A model generated the notes under the pieces. The model had not been told where the DNA came from and made no database searches. It was given only the letters and a program-made list of their open reading frames with translations. A DNA stretch of 57,382 nucleotides. Origin: a bacterium. GTDB taxonomy: Bacteria > Patescibacteriota > Minisyncoccia > Phycocordibacterales > CAIZLB01. Positions 41,809 through 49,298 of this stretch are shown here, piece by piece; the stretch's first letter is position 1, and the number at the start of each line of letters is the position of its first letter. A program made the position numbers and the translations under genes. The stretch covers positions 1 through 57,382 of the forward strand of contig JAIXXV010000014.1 of the NCBI GenBank assembly GCA_027490575.1, in the 5' to 3' direction.

Positions 41809-42639
41809 CTACTGTGTTACATGTCCGGGTACATAGGACACCCTAGCCTCTTTGAACTCCTTCAGGTGATACCCTATACCTGAAAGATTCAGGGATTTTT
41901 CCAAACTAGCTAGCTCAGCCAATGTAAGTCTACTGCCATCCACCAAGGACTTTACGTCCAGGGTTTTGCAGAACTCAAACACTCCTTGGCTTAGATGTCT
42001 TGCAACCATGTCCTTCTGACTCTCCAAGACCCCGTTTGGTTCTGAGAAAAATGGAACTTTTTCCAATCTTCCATTATCAATCTCAATAACCAAACCTAGT
42101 TCAAGCTTTGCATTCACGCCCTCAGGCGTGAAGTGATATTCCTTGATCGCGAAGTTATGCTCTATGTCCGCACAAGGTATCATCGACATAGCTTGAGCTT
42201 TATGGCTTGAAAAAGGGTTGACCCAGACAGGAGTTGAAATGTCTCGAGTGGTGGAGTAAACCTTCTCTATTGCCAAGGGTTGCCAAACCACAGCAGAACC
42301 AAGGATGTATAGAGAGACGAGAAAAACTGACAGCGTCTTGTAGTTTGAGACATTGTCCTTAACATACTCTTTTGATCCAGACCTGTTTGCGATAATAATG
42401 GACCCTATTGCGTACACTTGCGACACCAAACTGAACCAGAACAAGGCATAGTTTGCACCGATCATGCCACCCTCCGCATCCTTGACCTGGATGCTGTACC
42501 AGATATAGAAGGACACTACGTTGAGTATTATCCACCTGCCTGCATAGGCTACCTCCCAGATCAGTTTGATGCACTCGATTGCAACCTTCCTCATTGAAAC
42601 CGATTTCGCTGGAACCGACGGCTGACTGATTGTTGACAT
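41809..42639 (-). CDS. Three-helix membrane protein, paralog of the 40849 gene
   Basis: The same plan as its neighbour: three helices in the first 125 residues (RWIILNVVSFYIWYSI, NYALFWFSLVSQVYAIGSII, LSVFLVSLYILGSAVVW), then a 150-residue soluble domain starting DISTPVWVNPFSSHK. The soluble part has many charged residues and the ending IGYHLKEFKEARVSYVPG. At 276 residues it is almost the same length as its paralog. It has its own terminator, so the two are separate transcription units despite being neighbours. It looks richer in G and C than leuS or mnmA. A weak GAAAGA ribosome site precedes the ATG. Confidence 0.65.
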   Translation of the reverse strand: MSTISQPSVPAKSVSMRKVAIECIKLIWEVAYAGRWIILNVVSFYIWYSIQVKDAEGGMIGANYALFWFSLVSQVYAIGSIIIANRSGSKEYVKDNVSNYKTLSVFLVSLYILGSAVVWQPLAIEKVYSTTRDISTPVWVNPFSSHKAQAMSMIPCADIEHNFAIKEYHFTPEGVNAKLELGLVIEIDNGRLEKVPFFSEPNGVLESQKDMVARHLSQGVFEFCKTLDVKSLVDGSRLTLAELASLEKSLNLSGIGYHLKEFKEARVSYVPGHVTQ

Positions 42640-42782
42640 ATGTGAATCTTTCTATCTTTCGTTGTTTATGTTTTTTTGACGTTTGGAACATTGTCCAATT
42701 TGAAGGATGACATTTGATTGCGTATATGTCAATGGTTTGTTTACTTTAATTGCGGCGATTCAAAGGCGTTGAACAGTTACAG

Positions 42783-42812
42783 GAAACCCCTGCATGCAGT
42801 AGGTTTCTTTTT
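42783..42812 (+). terminator. Plus-strand hairpin with T-run, no gene assigned
   Basis: GAAACC and GGTTTC pair around CCTGCATGCAGTA and are followed by TTTTTG. It lies in the 270-base space between 42640 and 42911. No convincing plus-strand gene precedes it; it may end a small RNA or a very short peptide gene. A second hairpin (CTCTGAAT/ATTCAGAG type, about 42848-42870) follows. Confidence 0.45.
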
Positions 42813-42910
42813 GTCTAAACCCTAACTCCATTTATTCCACGCTTCGCTCTGAATCTCCGAATTCAGAGTTACACCCTAAACTCAATAGTACTACCATCTT
42901 CCGCTAACAG

Positions 42911-42958
42911 AAAACCCACCTCTCACGACGTGAATTTTCCGCGTTGAGATGGTGGGTT
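42911..42958 (-). terminator. Hairpin terminator of the 42957 gene
   Basis: Long arms AACCCACC(T)CTCA and TGAGATGGTGGGTT pair around a 19-base loop; on the minus strand they are followed by TTTTC, a short T-run. The stop codon overlaps the upstream arm. Confidence 0.65.
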
Positions 42959-43193
42959 AATAGCCTTTCTTTTTTCCTTTTCCGAGGACAAAATCTCGTT
43001 CGGACTCGAGTAAACTTGGTGCCTTGCTGGAGAGAAAATAAATCCTCTCTCCAATTTCACAAATCTTGCTTGCTGGTAGCTCAGCAAGATCGCAGTTAAG
43101 GCCAGGTCCCTGACGAGGGCATTCCTCTTCAAGAATTTTAGTGATTGTTTCGAGTCGTTCGGTTTCTGTCCAGTTTTTACTTGGATTATTCAT
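42957..43193 (-). CDS. Small orphan protein, 78 residues
   Basis: It begins MNNPSKNWTETERLETITKI, followed by an acidic Cys-containing stretch (LEEECPRQGPGLNCDLAELP) with a third Cys in SKICEIGERIYFL, and ends in a Lys/Gly-rich GKGKKKGY. Three cysteines in a small charged protein could bind a metal, but the spacing fits no motif I know. A good ribosome site (AGAAAGGAAACC) lies 9 bases before the ATG, and a terminator follows directly. It lies downstream of ychF but has its own expression signals. Confidence 0.65.
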   Translation of the reverse strand: MNNPSKNWTETERLETITKILEEECPRQGPGLNCDLAELPASKICEIGERIYFLSSKAPSLLESERDFVLGKGKKKGY

Positions 43194-43248
43194 GCTGTGG
43201 TTTCCTTTCTAGGAACACCATACATCTAATTACCGTGCAAGTCAATGT

Positions 43249-44355
43249 CTATACCCTAAACTCCACAACATCCCCATCTTTCACCACATACTCCTTCCCT
43301 TCTGTTCGTATTAAACCTTTATCTCGTGCATTTGCAAATGAGCCTGCATCTATGAGGCCATTCCAAAAAACGACTTCAGCTCTTATGAACTTATCCTTAA
43401 AATCAGTATGTATGGCAGTACCTGCAAGTGGTGCAGTCCACCCTTTTTCTATAGTCCATGCTCTAGTCTCCTTTTCACCTGTAGTAAAGTAAGTCTGTAG
43501 ATTTAGCAGTGAATACCCTGCCTTTATAAGGTTGTTTATGCCATCATCACTAGCGCCAAGCTCTTGTCTAAACATTTCTTTCTCTTCACCTTCCAGATCC
43601 TTGAGTTCATGCTCAACTTTTGCATCAACGACTACCCACTCTGAGCCTTGTGCTTTTAGATAATCAATCAGAGCTTTGTATCTTGCCTCATTACCATTTT
43701 CCATTTCATCTAGGTTTACGCCACCAGACTTTTTGTTCAAGATATACATCATTGGCTTCATGGTCAAAAACTGAAAACCTTTTATAGACTCAGTTTCCTC
43801 TTCATCAAGTGTCAAGGTATTTATAAGTTTTTCATCTTCCAAGGTCTTTTTTATCTTCTCAAGAACACCTTTTTCAAATATGGCTAGTTTGTCCCCTCTT
43901 TTTACATCTTTTTCTATACTTCCAAGTCTTTTGTTCACTGTCTGTAAGTCTGCAAGTATTAGCTCCAGGTTTATGACCTGTATATCGTCTACTGGGCTAA
44001 CTCTTCCGTCCACGTGTATAACATTTTGATCCTCAAAAATACGCACAACTTGTGCTATAGCATTCACCTCTCTAATATGTGAAAGAAATTGATTTCCAAG
44101 TCCAGCTCCTTCAGACGCACCTTTTACCAGACCGGCAATATCTACAAACTCCACCACCGCAGGTACTGTTTTTTGAGTCTTAGAAAAAACCGCCAACTTA
44201 TACAGTCTCTCATCAGGCACAGCTACTATACCCACAGCAGGATCTATTGTACAAAAAGGATAGTTGTCAGCAGGAACTGACTTTTTAGTAAGTGCATTGA
44301 AAAGTGTTGATTTACCAACGTTAGGTAATCCAACGATGCCGATTGATAGTTTCAT
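43249..44355 (-). CDS. ychF: Ribosome-binding ATPase YchF
   Basis: YchF is an Obg-family nucleotidase that prefers ATP and binds ribosomes. The P-loop GLPNVGKSTLFNAL is at residues 8-21, followed by DNYPFCTIDPAVGIVAVPD (switch region) and VDIAGLVKGASEGAGLGNQFL (G3). The position of the usual NKxD is YILNKKSGG here, in line with relaxed base specificity in this family. The C-terminal TGS domain runs from LLNLQTYFTTGEKETRAW to the end. Length 368 is normal. A TATGCT box ends about 12 bases before the ATG. Confidence 0.95.
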   Translation of the reverse strand: MKLSIGIVGLPNVGKSTLFNALTKKSVPADNYPFCTIDPAVGIVAVPDERLYKLAVFSKTQKTVPAVVEFVDIAGLVKGASEGAGLGNQFLSHIREVNAIAQVVRIFEDQNVIHVDGRVSPVDDIQVINLELILADLQTVNKRLGSIEKDVKRGDKLAIFEKGVLEKIKKTLEDEKLINTLTLDEEETESIKGFQFLTMKPMMYILNKKSGGVNLDEMENGNEARYKALIDYLKAQGSEWVVVDAKVEHELKDLEGEEKEMFRQELGASDDGINNLIKAGYSLLNLQTYFTTGEKETRAWTIEKGWTAPLAGTAIHTDFKDKFIRAEVVFWNGLIDAGSFANARDKGLIRTEGKEYVVKDGDVVEFRV

Positions 44356-44426
44356 TGGAGGGAGTTTAGCATAAGAGGTACTTTTTTGAAATATGCTTAT
44401 AGGTAAATTATATTTTGATCGTTAAT

Positions 44427-44457
44427 AAAAAAGACACCTTGCGGAAACCGCAAGGCG
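44427..44457 (-). terminator. Intrinsic terminator of the 44496 gene
   Basis: CCTTGCGG and CCGCAAGG pair with a 3-base loop and the stem extends partly outward; six T follow on the minus strand. Confidence 0.85.
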
Positions 44458-44495
44458 CTTGTATTAGGTCTGTACCAATTGTTTTTGGACACTGA

Positions 44496-44666
44496 TTACC
44501 ACATACTTATGCGTGGTGGCACAAATGTCGTAGTTCTCGGCACATACCTGTTGCTAAAACCGTACACAATGCTAGCGTTGTAACGCTTCTTGCGTAAAGG
44601 CTTAGCTTTTTTTCCAGCCAAGGCCATCCGTTTCAGGTGTTTTGCGTTTCTATGCTTTTTGCCCAT
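44496..44666 (-). CDS. Very basic 56-residue orphan protein
   Basis: The gene runs from the ATG at 44664-44666 to TAA at 44496-44498. It begins MGKKHRNAKHLKRMALAGKK, continues AKPLRKKRYNASIVYGF and ends with a Thr/Pro/Arg-rich TTTFVPPRISMW. About a third of the first 30 residues are Lys, Arg or His, so nucleic-acid or ribosome binding is likely. It is not a ribosomal protein that I recognise. A perfect ribosome site (AAGAAAGGAGG, 6 bases from the ATG) and an intrinsic terminator frame it, which strongly supports a real, well-translated gene. Confidence 0.75.
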   Translation of the reverse strand: MGKKHRNAKHLKRMALAGKKAKPLRKKRYNASIVYGFSNRYVPRTTTFVPPRISMW

Positions 44667-44786
44667 ACTTACCTCCTTTCTTGTTGTATTTTATATGGAA
44701 CGCCGTTGTGGAGATTCCGATGAAGACTTTATCAAAATATTCAAAAAGCGCAACAATTTTGATGCACGATAATAATGTTGAATAAA

Positions 44787-44814
44787 CAAAAATCCGCCTC
44801 ACGACAAGACGAAT
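44787..44814 (-). terminator. Intrinsic terminator of the 44844 gene
   Basis: ATTCGTCT and AGGCGGAT pair (with two G-T pairs) around a 7-base loop, followed by TTTTG on the minus strand. Confidence 0.7.
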
Positions 44815-44843
44815 TTTCACATGTTGTAGGAGGTGTTAAACCT

Positions 44844-45083
44844 CTACTTCTTCCCTTGCATAATCTTCTGAAGTTGCCCTTGGTTCTTTCTCATAACTTC
44901 CATAGTAGCTGACATCTGGTCTCGTCCTTGTTTGGTCAAAACCTCAACCTCCTTCGCTATATTTTCGAAGAATTCAGGATTAGACTCTACTAAACTTATA
45001 ATACGCTCTTGTTCTGCTTCAGGGACACCTTTCATCTGTCTCTTGAGCATTTGTTTCATCAAAAAGTTTTTAAAAAATGCCAT
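44844..45083 (-). CDS. Small helical protein, 79 residues
   Basis: The sequence is predicted helical throughout: MAFFKNFLMKQMLKRQMKG, an acidic middle (EAEQERIISLVESNPEFFENIAKEVE) and a Gln/Met-rich end (MEVMRKNQGQLQKIMQGKK). Similar small proteins are common in Parcubacteria and unnamed. No signal peptide is present; the N-terminal amphipathic helix could touch the membrane. An extended -10 (TGATATAAT) ends 9 bases before the ATG, and a hairpin terminator follows. The function is unknown. Confidence 0.7.
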   Translation of the reverse strand: MAFFKNFLMKQMLKRQMKGVPEAEQERIISLVESNPEFFENIAKEVEVLTKQGRDQMSATMEVMRKNQGQLQKIMQGKK

Positions 45084-45092
45084 ATGCCAGAT

Positions 45093-45098
45093 ATTATA
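45093..45098 (-). promoter_or_regulatory. Extended -10 of the 44844 gene, near-leaderless
   Basis: TGATATAAT on the minus strand with 9 bases to the ATG at 45083. Confidence 0.5.
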
Positions 45099-45185
45099 TC
45101 ACCTTTCAAGTGGCTGGCGAGTGTACACTTATGAAGATTTATTACCAAATATTGAAAAATATTCCATGACCCAGGCAGGCTCTCT

Positions 45186-45243
45186 GTTAACAGATACCTG
45201 TTATCTGCCAACTGATACCTGTTATCTGAAATCTGCTAACTAA
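45186..45243 (-). repeat. CAGNTAN heptad array at the zwf stop codon
   Basis: On the coding strand from the stop: GTTAGCA, GATTTCA, GATAACA, GGTATCA, GTTGGCA, GATAACA, GGTATCT, GTTAAC. Eight units in strict 7-base register; the TAG stop lies at the start of the array. Confidence 0.7.
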
Positions 45244-46423
45244 CAATCCTCCACTGCTCCAAAACCTCATCAAAATCAACAAAATATTCACGTCTGCCTT
45301 CTAGTGCAAACTTTATAACATTTTCATATGCATCAGGTACTCTGTCACCATCTCTAGTCATAGCTGAGCTCTTGTAATTATTTATAGGCAATAACAAATT
45401 TCTCCCATCTTTCAGAACGATAGAAACCTCACTTTTATCTTCTGGTTGATATTTACCACCTTCTATTATCACATCAACAACACCATCGAACTTACCACTT
45501 ATTTCAAAGTATGTTTCTGTTTTTGACTCATTACTCACACCCTCGACGCTTTTATAGGCAGGATCTTGTATTTTTTTTACATTATCAAATGAGATTGCAT
45601 GCAAGATATTAGATCTCGACTCTGACTCACTTGCTACACTTAAAATACTGGTCAAAACTCTTAGACAATGATTTTGACCGACATCTTTTATCGCACCGAC
45701 ACTATCATAAAATGCACCACGACCATCAACACCCTTTTTCTCTAGTATTGATACCTTTATGCATTTTATATCATCCAAAGACTCTTTTTCGCCTGATAAT
45801 CCAAAAAAGCCATCGAATCCTTGAGTTTCGAAATCAACTATAGCTTGCTTGCATGCATAATGATCAACCAAATACACATTCTCAGTGTTAAGGTCAGACT
45901 CAATGATTGCACGTAGCTTCTCAGCTGTTTCTAAATCACTGCCAAAAGGTTTTTCAATCAAAAGTTTATTTCTACTGTCAGTCTTGCTTAAGATACCTGA
46001 TTGAGAAAGTCTGGCCAAGACCGTTTCTGTTAGTTGTGGTGGCAAAGATATATATATTAAAGATTCTTCCCCGGCTATTTCCATCTTCAAATTTTCATAA
46101 CCAGCCATATCATCTATTTCAGACTGAACATACACCCATTTTTTTATAAAATCATTATAACTACCGTCAGAAAATGCGCCGCTGGCATCAGCACTAGCAG
46201 TCGTATCAGATCCACCGACTACAGTGTCCGTAGAATTCTCGATTAAACCACCTATGTAAGCCTGAAAATCGCTCACTGACATGTCTTTGCGCCCAAACCC
46301 GATATACTTGCTGATACGGTTTTCTGCATCAGCACCGAAGACTGTAGCGAGTTTACTTAAAGCTGGTACAATCTTTTTCTTGGCAAGATCTCCTGTTATA
46401 CCAAAAATGACAATGTTTTTCAT
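45236..46423 (-). CDS. zwf: Glucose-6-phosphate 1-dehydrogenase-like protein, short
   Basis: G6PD oxidises glucose-6-phosphate with NADP as the first step of the oxidative pentose phosphate pathway. The N-terminal Rossmann loop is IFGITGDLAKKKIVPAL (residues 5-21). EKPFGSDLETAEKL and VDHYACKQAI follow; the latter replaces the family motif RIDHYLGKE but keeps D, H, Y and K. The catalytic block GRGAFYDSVGAIKDVGQNH, with its His, is intact. At 395 residues it is about 90 shorter than usual, with loss mostly in the C-terminal half, so activity is probable but not certain. A TAAAAT box ends 7 bases before the ATG. Confidence 0.8.
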   Translation of the reverse strand: MKNIVIFGITGDLAKKKIVPALSKLATVFGADAENRISKYIGFGRKDMSVSDFQAYIGGLIENSTDTVVGGSDTTASADASGAFSDGSYNDFIKKWVYVQSEIDDMAGYENLKMEIAGEESLIYISLPPQLTETVLARLSQSGILSKTDSRNKLLIEKPFGSDLETAEKLRAIIESDLNTENVYLVDHYACKQAIVDFETQGFDGFFGLSGEKESLDDIKCIKVSILEKKGVDGRGAFYDSVGAIKDVGQNHCLRVLTSILSVASESESRSNILHAISFDNVKKIQDPAYKSVEGVSNESKTETYFEISGKFDGVVDVIIEGGKYQPEDKSEVSIVLKDGRNLLLPINNYKSSAMTRDGDRVPDAYENVIKFALEGRREYFVDFDEVLEQWRIVS

Positions 46424-46430
46424 TGCCTAT

Positions 46431-46436
46431 ATTTTA
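46431..46436 (-). promoter_or_regulatory. -10 box of zwf, leaderless layout
   Basis: TAAAAT on the minus strand with 7 bases to the ATG at 46423. Confidence 0.45.
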
Positions 46437-46449
46437 CACTATCAGATGG

Positions 46450-47730
46450 TTATATAGAAACCTCAGGGTTTGTAGAAGTTGCTGCTGAATCTGTTGATGT
46501 TGAAGTAGTGTCTGTAGAACTAGCTGTGCTACTGCTCGCAAGTATATCCGCAATAGTGGCAGACATAATGACTTCTGATGAAGAAGTTGAAAGAGTACTT
46601 AGTGACATTGTTATATTTGACAATGCGTCAGCTGTGACAGATTTCAAAGCTTCTGTACCTGCTAGGTTTGTAGCCAAAACTACCTCGGCATCATTTGCAT
46701 ACTGAAATGCTGATTGAACTAGTATAAGAGACTCTTGGAACAATGACTTTCGTAGTTTGTCAGTTGCAAATCTAGCCAGTCTATTGGCCTCAGAGATGTA
46801 GCCACGAGTAGTGGAAGCAGATGATTCACTAAGTGTTGAGCTTGATACCTGAGTTGTTAGATCTGCTAATTTGGCTCTAACTTGAGATATTCTAAGTTCT
46901 AGTTTCTCTCTATCTTCTGATCCAAGTACCGATGCAACCTCTTTACTCTGTATTGTATTTCTGGCAATAGTTGTAGTAGCTATCTCTGATTTCAATTTAG
47001 ATATAAGGCTGTCTAGCTGAGCTAGTTTTTCAGTATTGTAAGTTCCAGTTGAAGATGCGTGCTCTGTAGATATCTTTTCAAGAATAAGCTCATGAGCTCT
47101 CATAGATGATTCAAAGTTTAGAGCAATTTCTTGTGCTGACTTTAGGTCGTTGGTAGAAACAAGTGAAGCTACTTGGAACTTTACTTGATCTGCTTGTTTT
47201 GCAAGCTGTTTTGTAAGTATAAGGCCAGTTTGATTGTTAAGTCTGCCCTTTTGAGAAAGTAGGGCTACTTCCTTAAGTCTCTTGTCAGCTATTTCTAGAG
47301 CAAATTTTGCTTTTGCTTCAGGTGTGATAGCTATAAGTGACTTTGCAGACTCATTTATATTGACTTTGACTGTATACAAAACATCACCTGGTAAAGATGA
47401 TTCAGCTGCCAGTGATACGCCGCCAGTACCTATAAGTAGCGCTAGTACTGCTAATGATCCAGCAAAACTATTTTTAGAAAAATATGCCCAGTTAGGGTAA
47501 AGATTTGTATAGAAATTTGATTTGACTCGCCCGATAGTTTTTGTAAGAGCTTTTTTAGAATCACTAGTCTCATGATTGTATGAATCAGGAGTGACTGCAT
47601 ACATCATATCAATCTTTTCAATCATGTTTAAAGAAGACTGCAAAACATCAGCTTTTTCGTCTTGAGTCATTTTGATTGACTTAAGATCTAGTATTAAATT
47701 TTGAAATTGTTTATTTTTCATTATTTTCAA
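46450..47730 (-). CDS. DUF5667-type anti-sigma-like membrane protein
   Basis: The N-terminal 90 residues are cytoplasmic. A membrane helix follows (about 94-112, AGSLAVLALLIGTGGVSLA), then SLPGDVLYTVKVNINESAK and EAKAKFALEIADKRLKEVALL, the DUF5667 signature. The remaining extracytoplasmic part is helical with a Ser/Thr-rich end (STASSTDTTSTSTDSAATS). The first 20 bases overlap the end of the ECF sigma gene, the usual layout of a sigma factor with its anti-sigma factor. Its role as anti-sigma is inferred from position and architecture. Confidence 0.75.
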   Translation of the reverse strand: MKIMKNKQFQNLILDLKSIKMTQDEKADVLQSSLNMIEKIDMMYAVTPDSYNHETSDSKKALTKTIGRVKSNFYTNLYPNWAYFSKNSFAGSLAVLALLIGTGGVSLAAESSLPGDVLYTVKVNINESAKSLIAITPEAKAKFALEIADKRLKEVALLSQKGRLNNQTGLILTKQLAKQADQVKFQVASLVSTNDLKSAQEIALNFESSMRAHELILEKISTEHASSTGTYNTEKLAQLDSLISKLKSEIATTTIARNTIQSKEVASVLGSEDREKLELRISQVRAKLADLTTQVSSSTLSESSASTTRGYISEANRLARFATDKLRKSLFQESLILVQSAFQYANDAEVVLATNLAGTEALKSVTADALSNITMSLSTLSTSSSEVIMSATIADILASSSTASSTDTTSTSTDSAATSTNPEVSI

Positions 47731-48241
47731 AAAGTTTTTGAAGCTCCTTTATAGCTCTATGTAGCTTTACAGATATCGTATTTTCACGTTCATCGAGTAT
47801 TTCCGATATTTCTTTTACAGAAAGCTCGTCTACATAGCGCATAAGAACAATATCTCTAATGGATTCATCGAGTTTCATCACAAGTTCAAGAGCTTTTTGG
47901 CTATCAAGACTTCTCAATACTTTGTTATGAATCTCAGAATCTATAGGATCAAAACCTTCTTCCGACAAAGCGTCCAAAGACACATTTTTCTTCTTTCTGT
48001 ACTGGTCAGTTATCGCATTTATAGCAATTCGGTATAAAAATGATTTAACATTTTTAACCTCTTCGTTACTGTCTGTGATAACGTATTCCCAGTATTTTAC
48101 GAATGTGTCCTGCACAACATCCTTTGCTTTTTCTCTGTCTGAAAGTCTGTAAAATGAGAAACGGAACAAAGAATCTGAGTACTCATGGTATACTTTATGA
48201 AAGTCGTTTTTGAGGTTCTGATGTTTTTTATTGTTCTGCAT
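47711..48241 (-). CDS. ECF-type RNA polymerase sigma factor
   Basis: The 176 residues contain sigma region 2 (YSDSLFRFSFYRLSDREKAK and VVQDTFVKYWEYV, about 18-55) and region 4 (DESIRDIVLMRYVDELSVKE and the HTH ISEILDERENTISVKLHRAI, about 123-165). Region 3 is absent, as in the ECF group. It overlaps the DUF5667 gene and is divergently oriented to mltG (second copy), so envelope stress may be the signal; this is inference. The start at 48241 has no ribosome site, and a TAATAA box lies about 25 bases upstream. Confidence 0.92.
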   Translation of the reverse strand: MQNNKKHQNLKNDFHKVYHEYSDSLFRFSFYRLSDREKAKDVVQDTFVKYWEYVITDSNEEVKNVKSFLYRIAINAITDQYRKKKNVSLDALSEEGFDPIDSEIHNKVLRSLDSQKALELVMKLDESIRDIVLMRYVDELSVKEISEILDERENTISVKLHRAIKELQKLFENNEK

Positions 48242-48282
48242 AGCTTATGACGTAAAAAACTCGCATTTATTACACCGTGTCA

Positions 48283-48288
48283 TATAAT
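48283..48288 (+). promoter_or_regulatory. -10 box of the second mltG, leaderless layout
   Basis: TATAAT on the plus strand with 8 bases to the ATG at 48297. It lies in the short gap between the divergent sigma gene and mltG. Confidence 0.5.
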
Positions 48289-48296
48289 AGTATCAC

Positions 48297-49178
48297 ATGA
48301 ATAAACAAAGAGTAATAAGAAAATACACCAAAAAGCCAGTCGCACCATCCAATATGCGCCGAAATATCCTTATTGCAGGCCTTATATTTTCAATCTTTAT
48401 AGGTGGCTCAAGTGTTTATATCTCAAGAAACTTTGATATTTCCCCACTAGCATTTTATGCAAATCTAGCCAATCCAAACCTTAGATATGTGACAATACCA
48501 GCAGGATTGCGAAAAGAAGAGATCGCCGAGCGATTTGCCAAAGTATTACCCTGGGGTTCCGAAGAAATAGAGCAGTTTATGAAGACTGGTCCAACTGACC
48601 CAGAGCGAGGTGTCCTCGACGGCTACTATATGCCAGGTTCATATTGGGTAAAGCTAACAGACAAAGGTGATGATGTGGCTCTTATGATGATGAAAAATTT
48701 CAATAAAGTTGTCGGTGAAAATATTGATCAGCTTAAAAAAGCTCAAAAAGACAGCAATAAAAGCAATATGGTTAACCTGGATACCGCCGTTCGTATTGCT
48801 TCACTTATACAGAAAGAGGCTGCTGGAGGCAAGGATGCTAGAATCATATCTGGAATAATCTGGAATAGACTTTTTAGTGGTATGACGCTCGATATAGATG
48901 CCACACTTCAGTATGCTAAAGGCAATGAAGAGGACTGGTGGCCAATGCCAAAGAGCGAAGATAAAAAGATAGTTTCCCCTTTTAACACTTATAAAAACAA
49001 AGGTCTACCTCCTACTGCTATCGCAAATCCAAGTTGGAAAATGATTGAGGCGGCACTTAACCCTACAAAAACTGATTGTGTATTCTATATACATGACAAT
49101 CGCCGTGGATTCCATTGTGCAAAGACATACGAGGCTCATAAGCAAAATATTCAGAGGTATTTAGTTGGAAGCAAATAA
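48297..49178 (+). CDS. mltG: Endolytic transglycosylase MltG (YceG-like), second copy
   Basis: A basic N-terminus and one membrane helix (about 23-43, NILIAGLIFSIFIGGSSVYI) lead into the YceG domain. TIPAGLRKEEIAERFAKVL is the LysM-like part, and the catalytic segment reads RIASLIQKEAAGGKDARII. The first Glu of the usual E-K-E pattern is Gln here, while the second is kept. The C-terminal NTYKNKGLPPTAIANPSW and HCAKTYEAHKQNIQRYL match the family. At 293 residues it is shorter than the 33036 copy. It is one of the few plus-strand genes and ends in a clear intrinsic terminator. Confidence 0.9.
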   Translation: MNKQRVIRKYTKKPVAPSNMRRNILIAGLIFSIFIGGSSVYISRNFDISPLAFYANLANPNLRYVTIPAGLRKEEIAERFAKVLPWGSEEIEQFMKTGPTDPERGVLDGYYMPGSYWVKLTDKGDDVALMMMKNFNKVVGENIDQLKKAQKDSNKSNMVNLDTAVRIASLIQKEAAGGKDARIISGIIWNRLFSGMTLDIDATLQYAKGNEEDWWPMPKSEDKKIVSPFNTYKNKGLPPTAIANPSWKMIEAALNPTKTDCVFYIHDNRRGFHCAKTYEAHKQNIQRYLVGSK

Positions 49179-49205
49179 AGCCACGTCAAAAATTGCAAAA
49201 AACAT

Positions 49206-49241
49206 CCCCTCTACGCTTGTGACGTGAGGGGTAGTTTTTTT
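49206..49241 (+). terminator. Intrinsic terminator of the second mltG
   Basis: CCCCTC and GAGGGG pair around a 14-base loop, with inner ACG/CGT pairing, followed by TAGTTTTTTT. Confidence 0.8.
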
Positions 49242-49298
49242 ACCTTGATTTACTTATTTTAGTCTATCTATCTGAAAAGCTGTCTTTCATTATTTGTA

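Noticed and set aside
42359-42691. Alternative minus-strand frame overlapping the 41809 gene
   Set aside because: It lies in another frame of a gene whose membrane helices and paralogy are clear.
42709-42774. A 21-residue plus-strand peptide before the orphan terminator
   Set aside because: The ATG has only a weak AAGG close by, no clear promoter, and the peptide shows no recognisable pattern.
45186-45243. CRISPR-like array
   Set aside because: Units are 7 bases long and degenerate, with no spacers.
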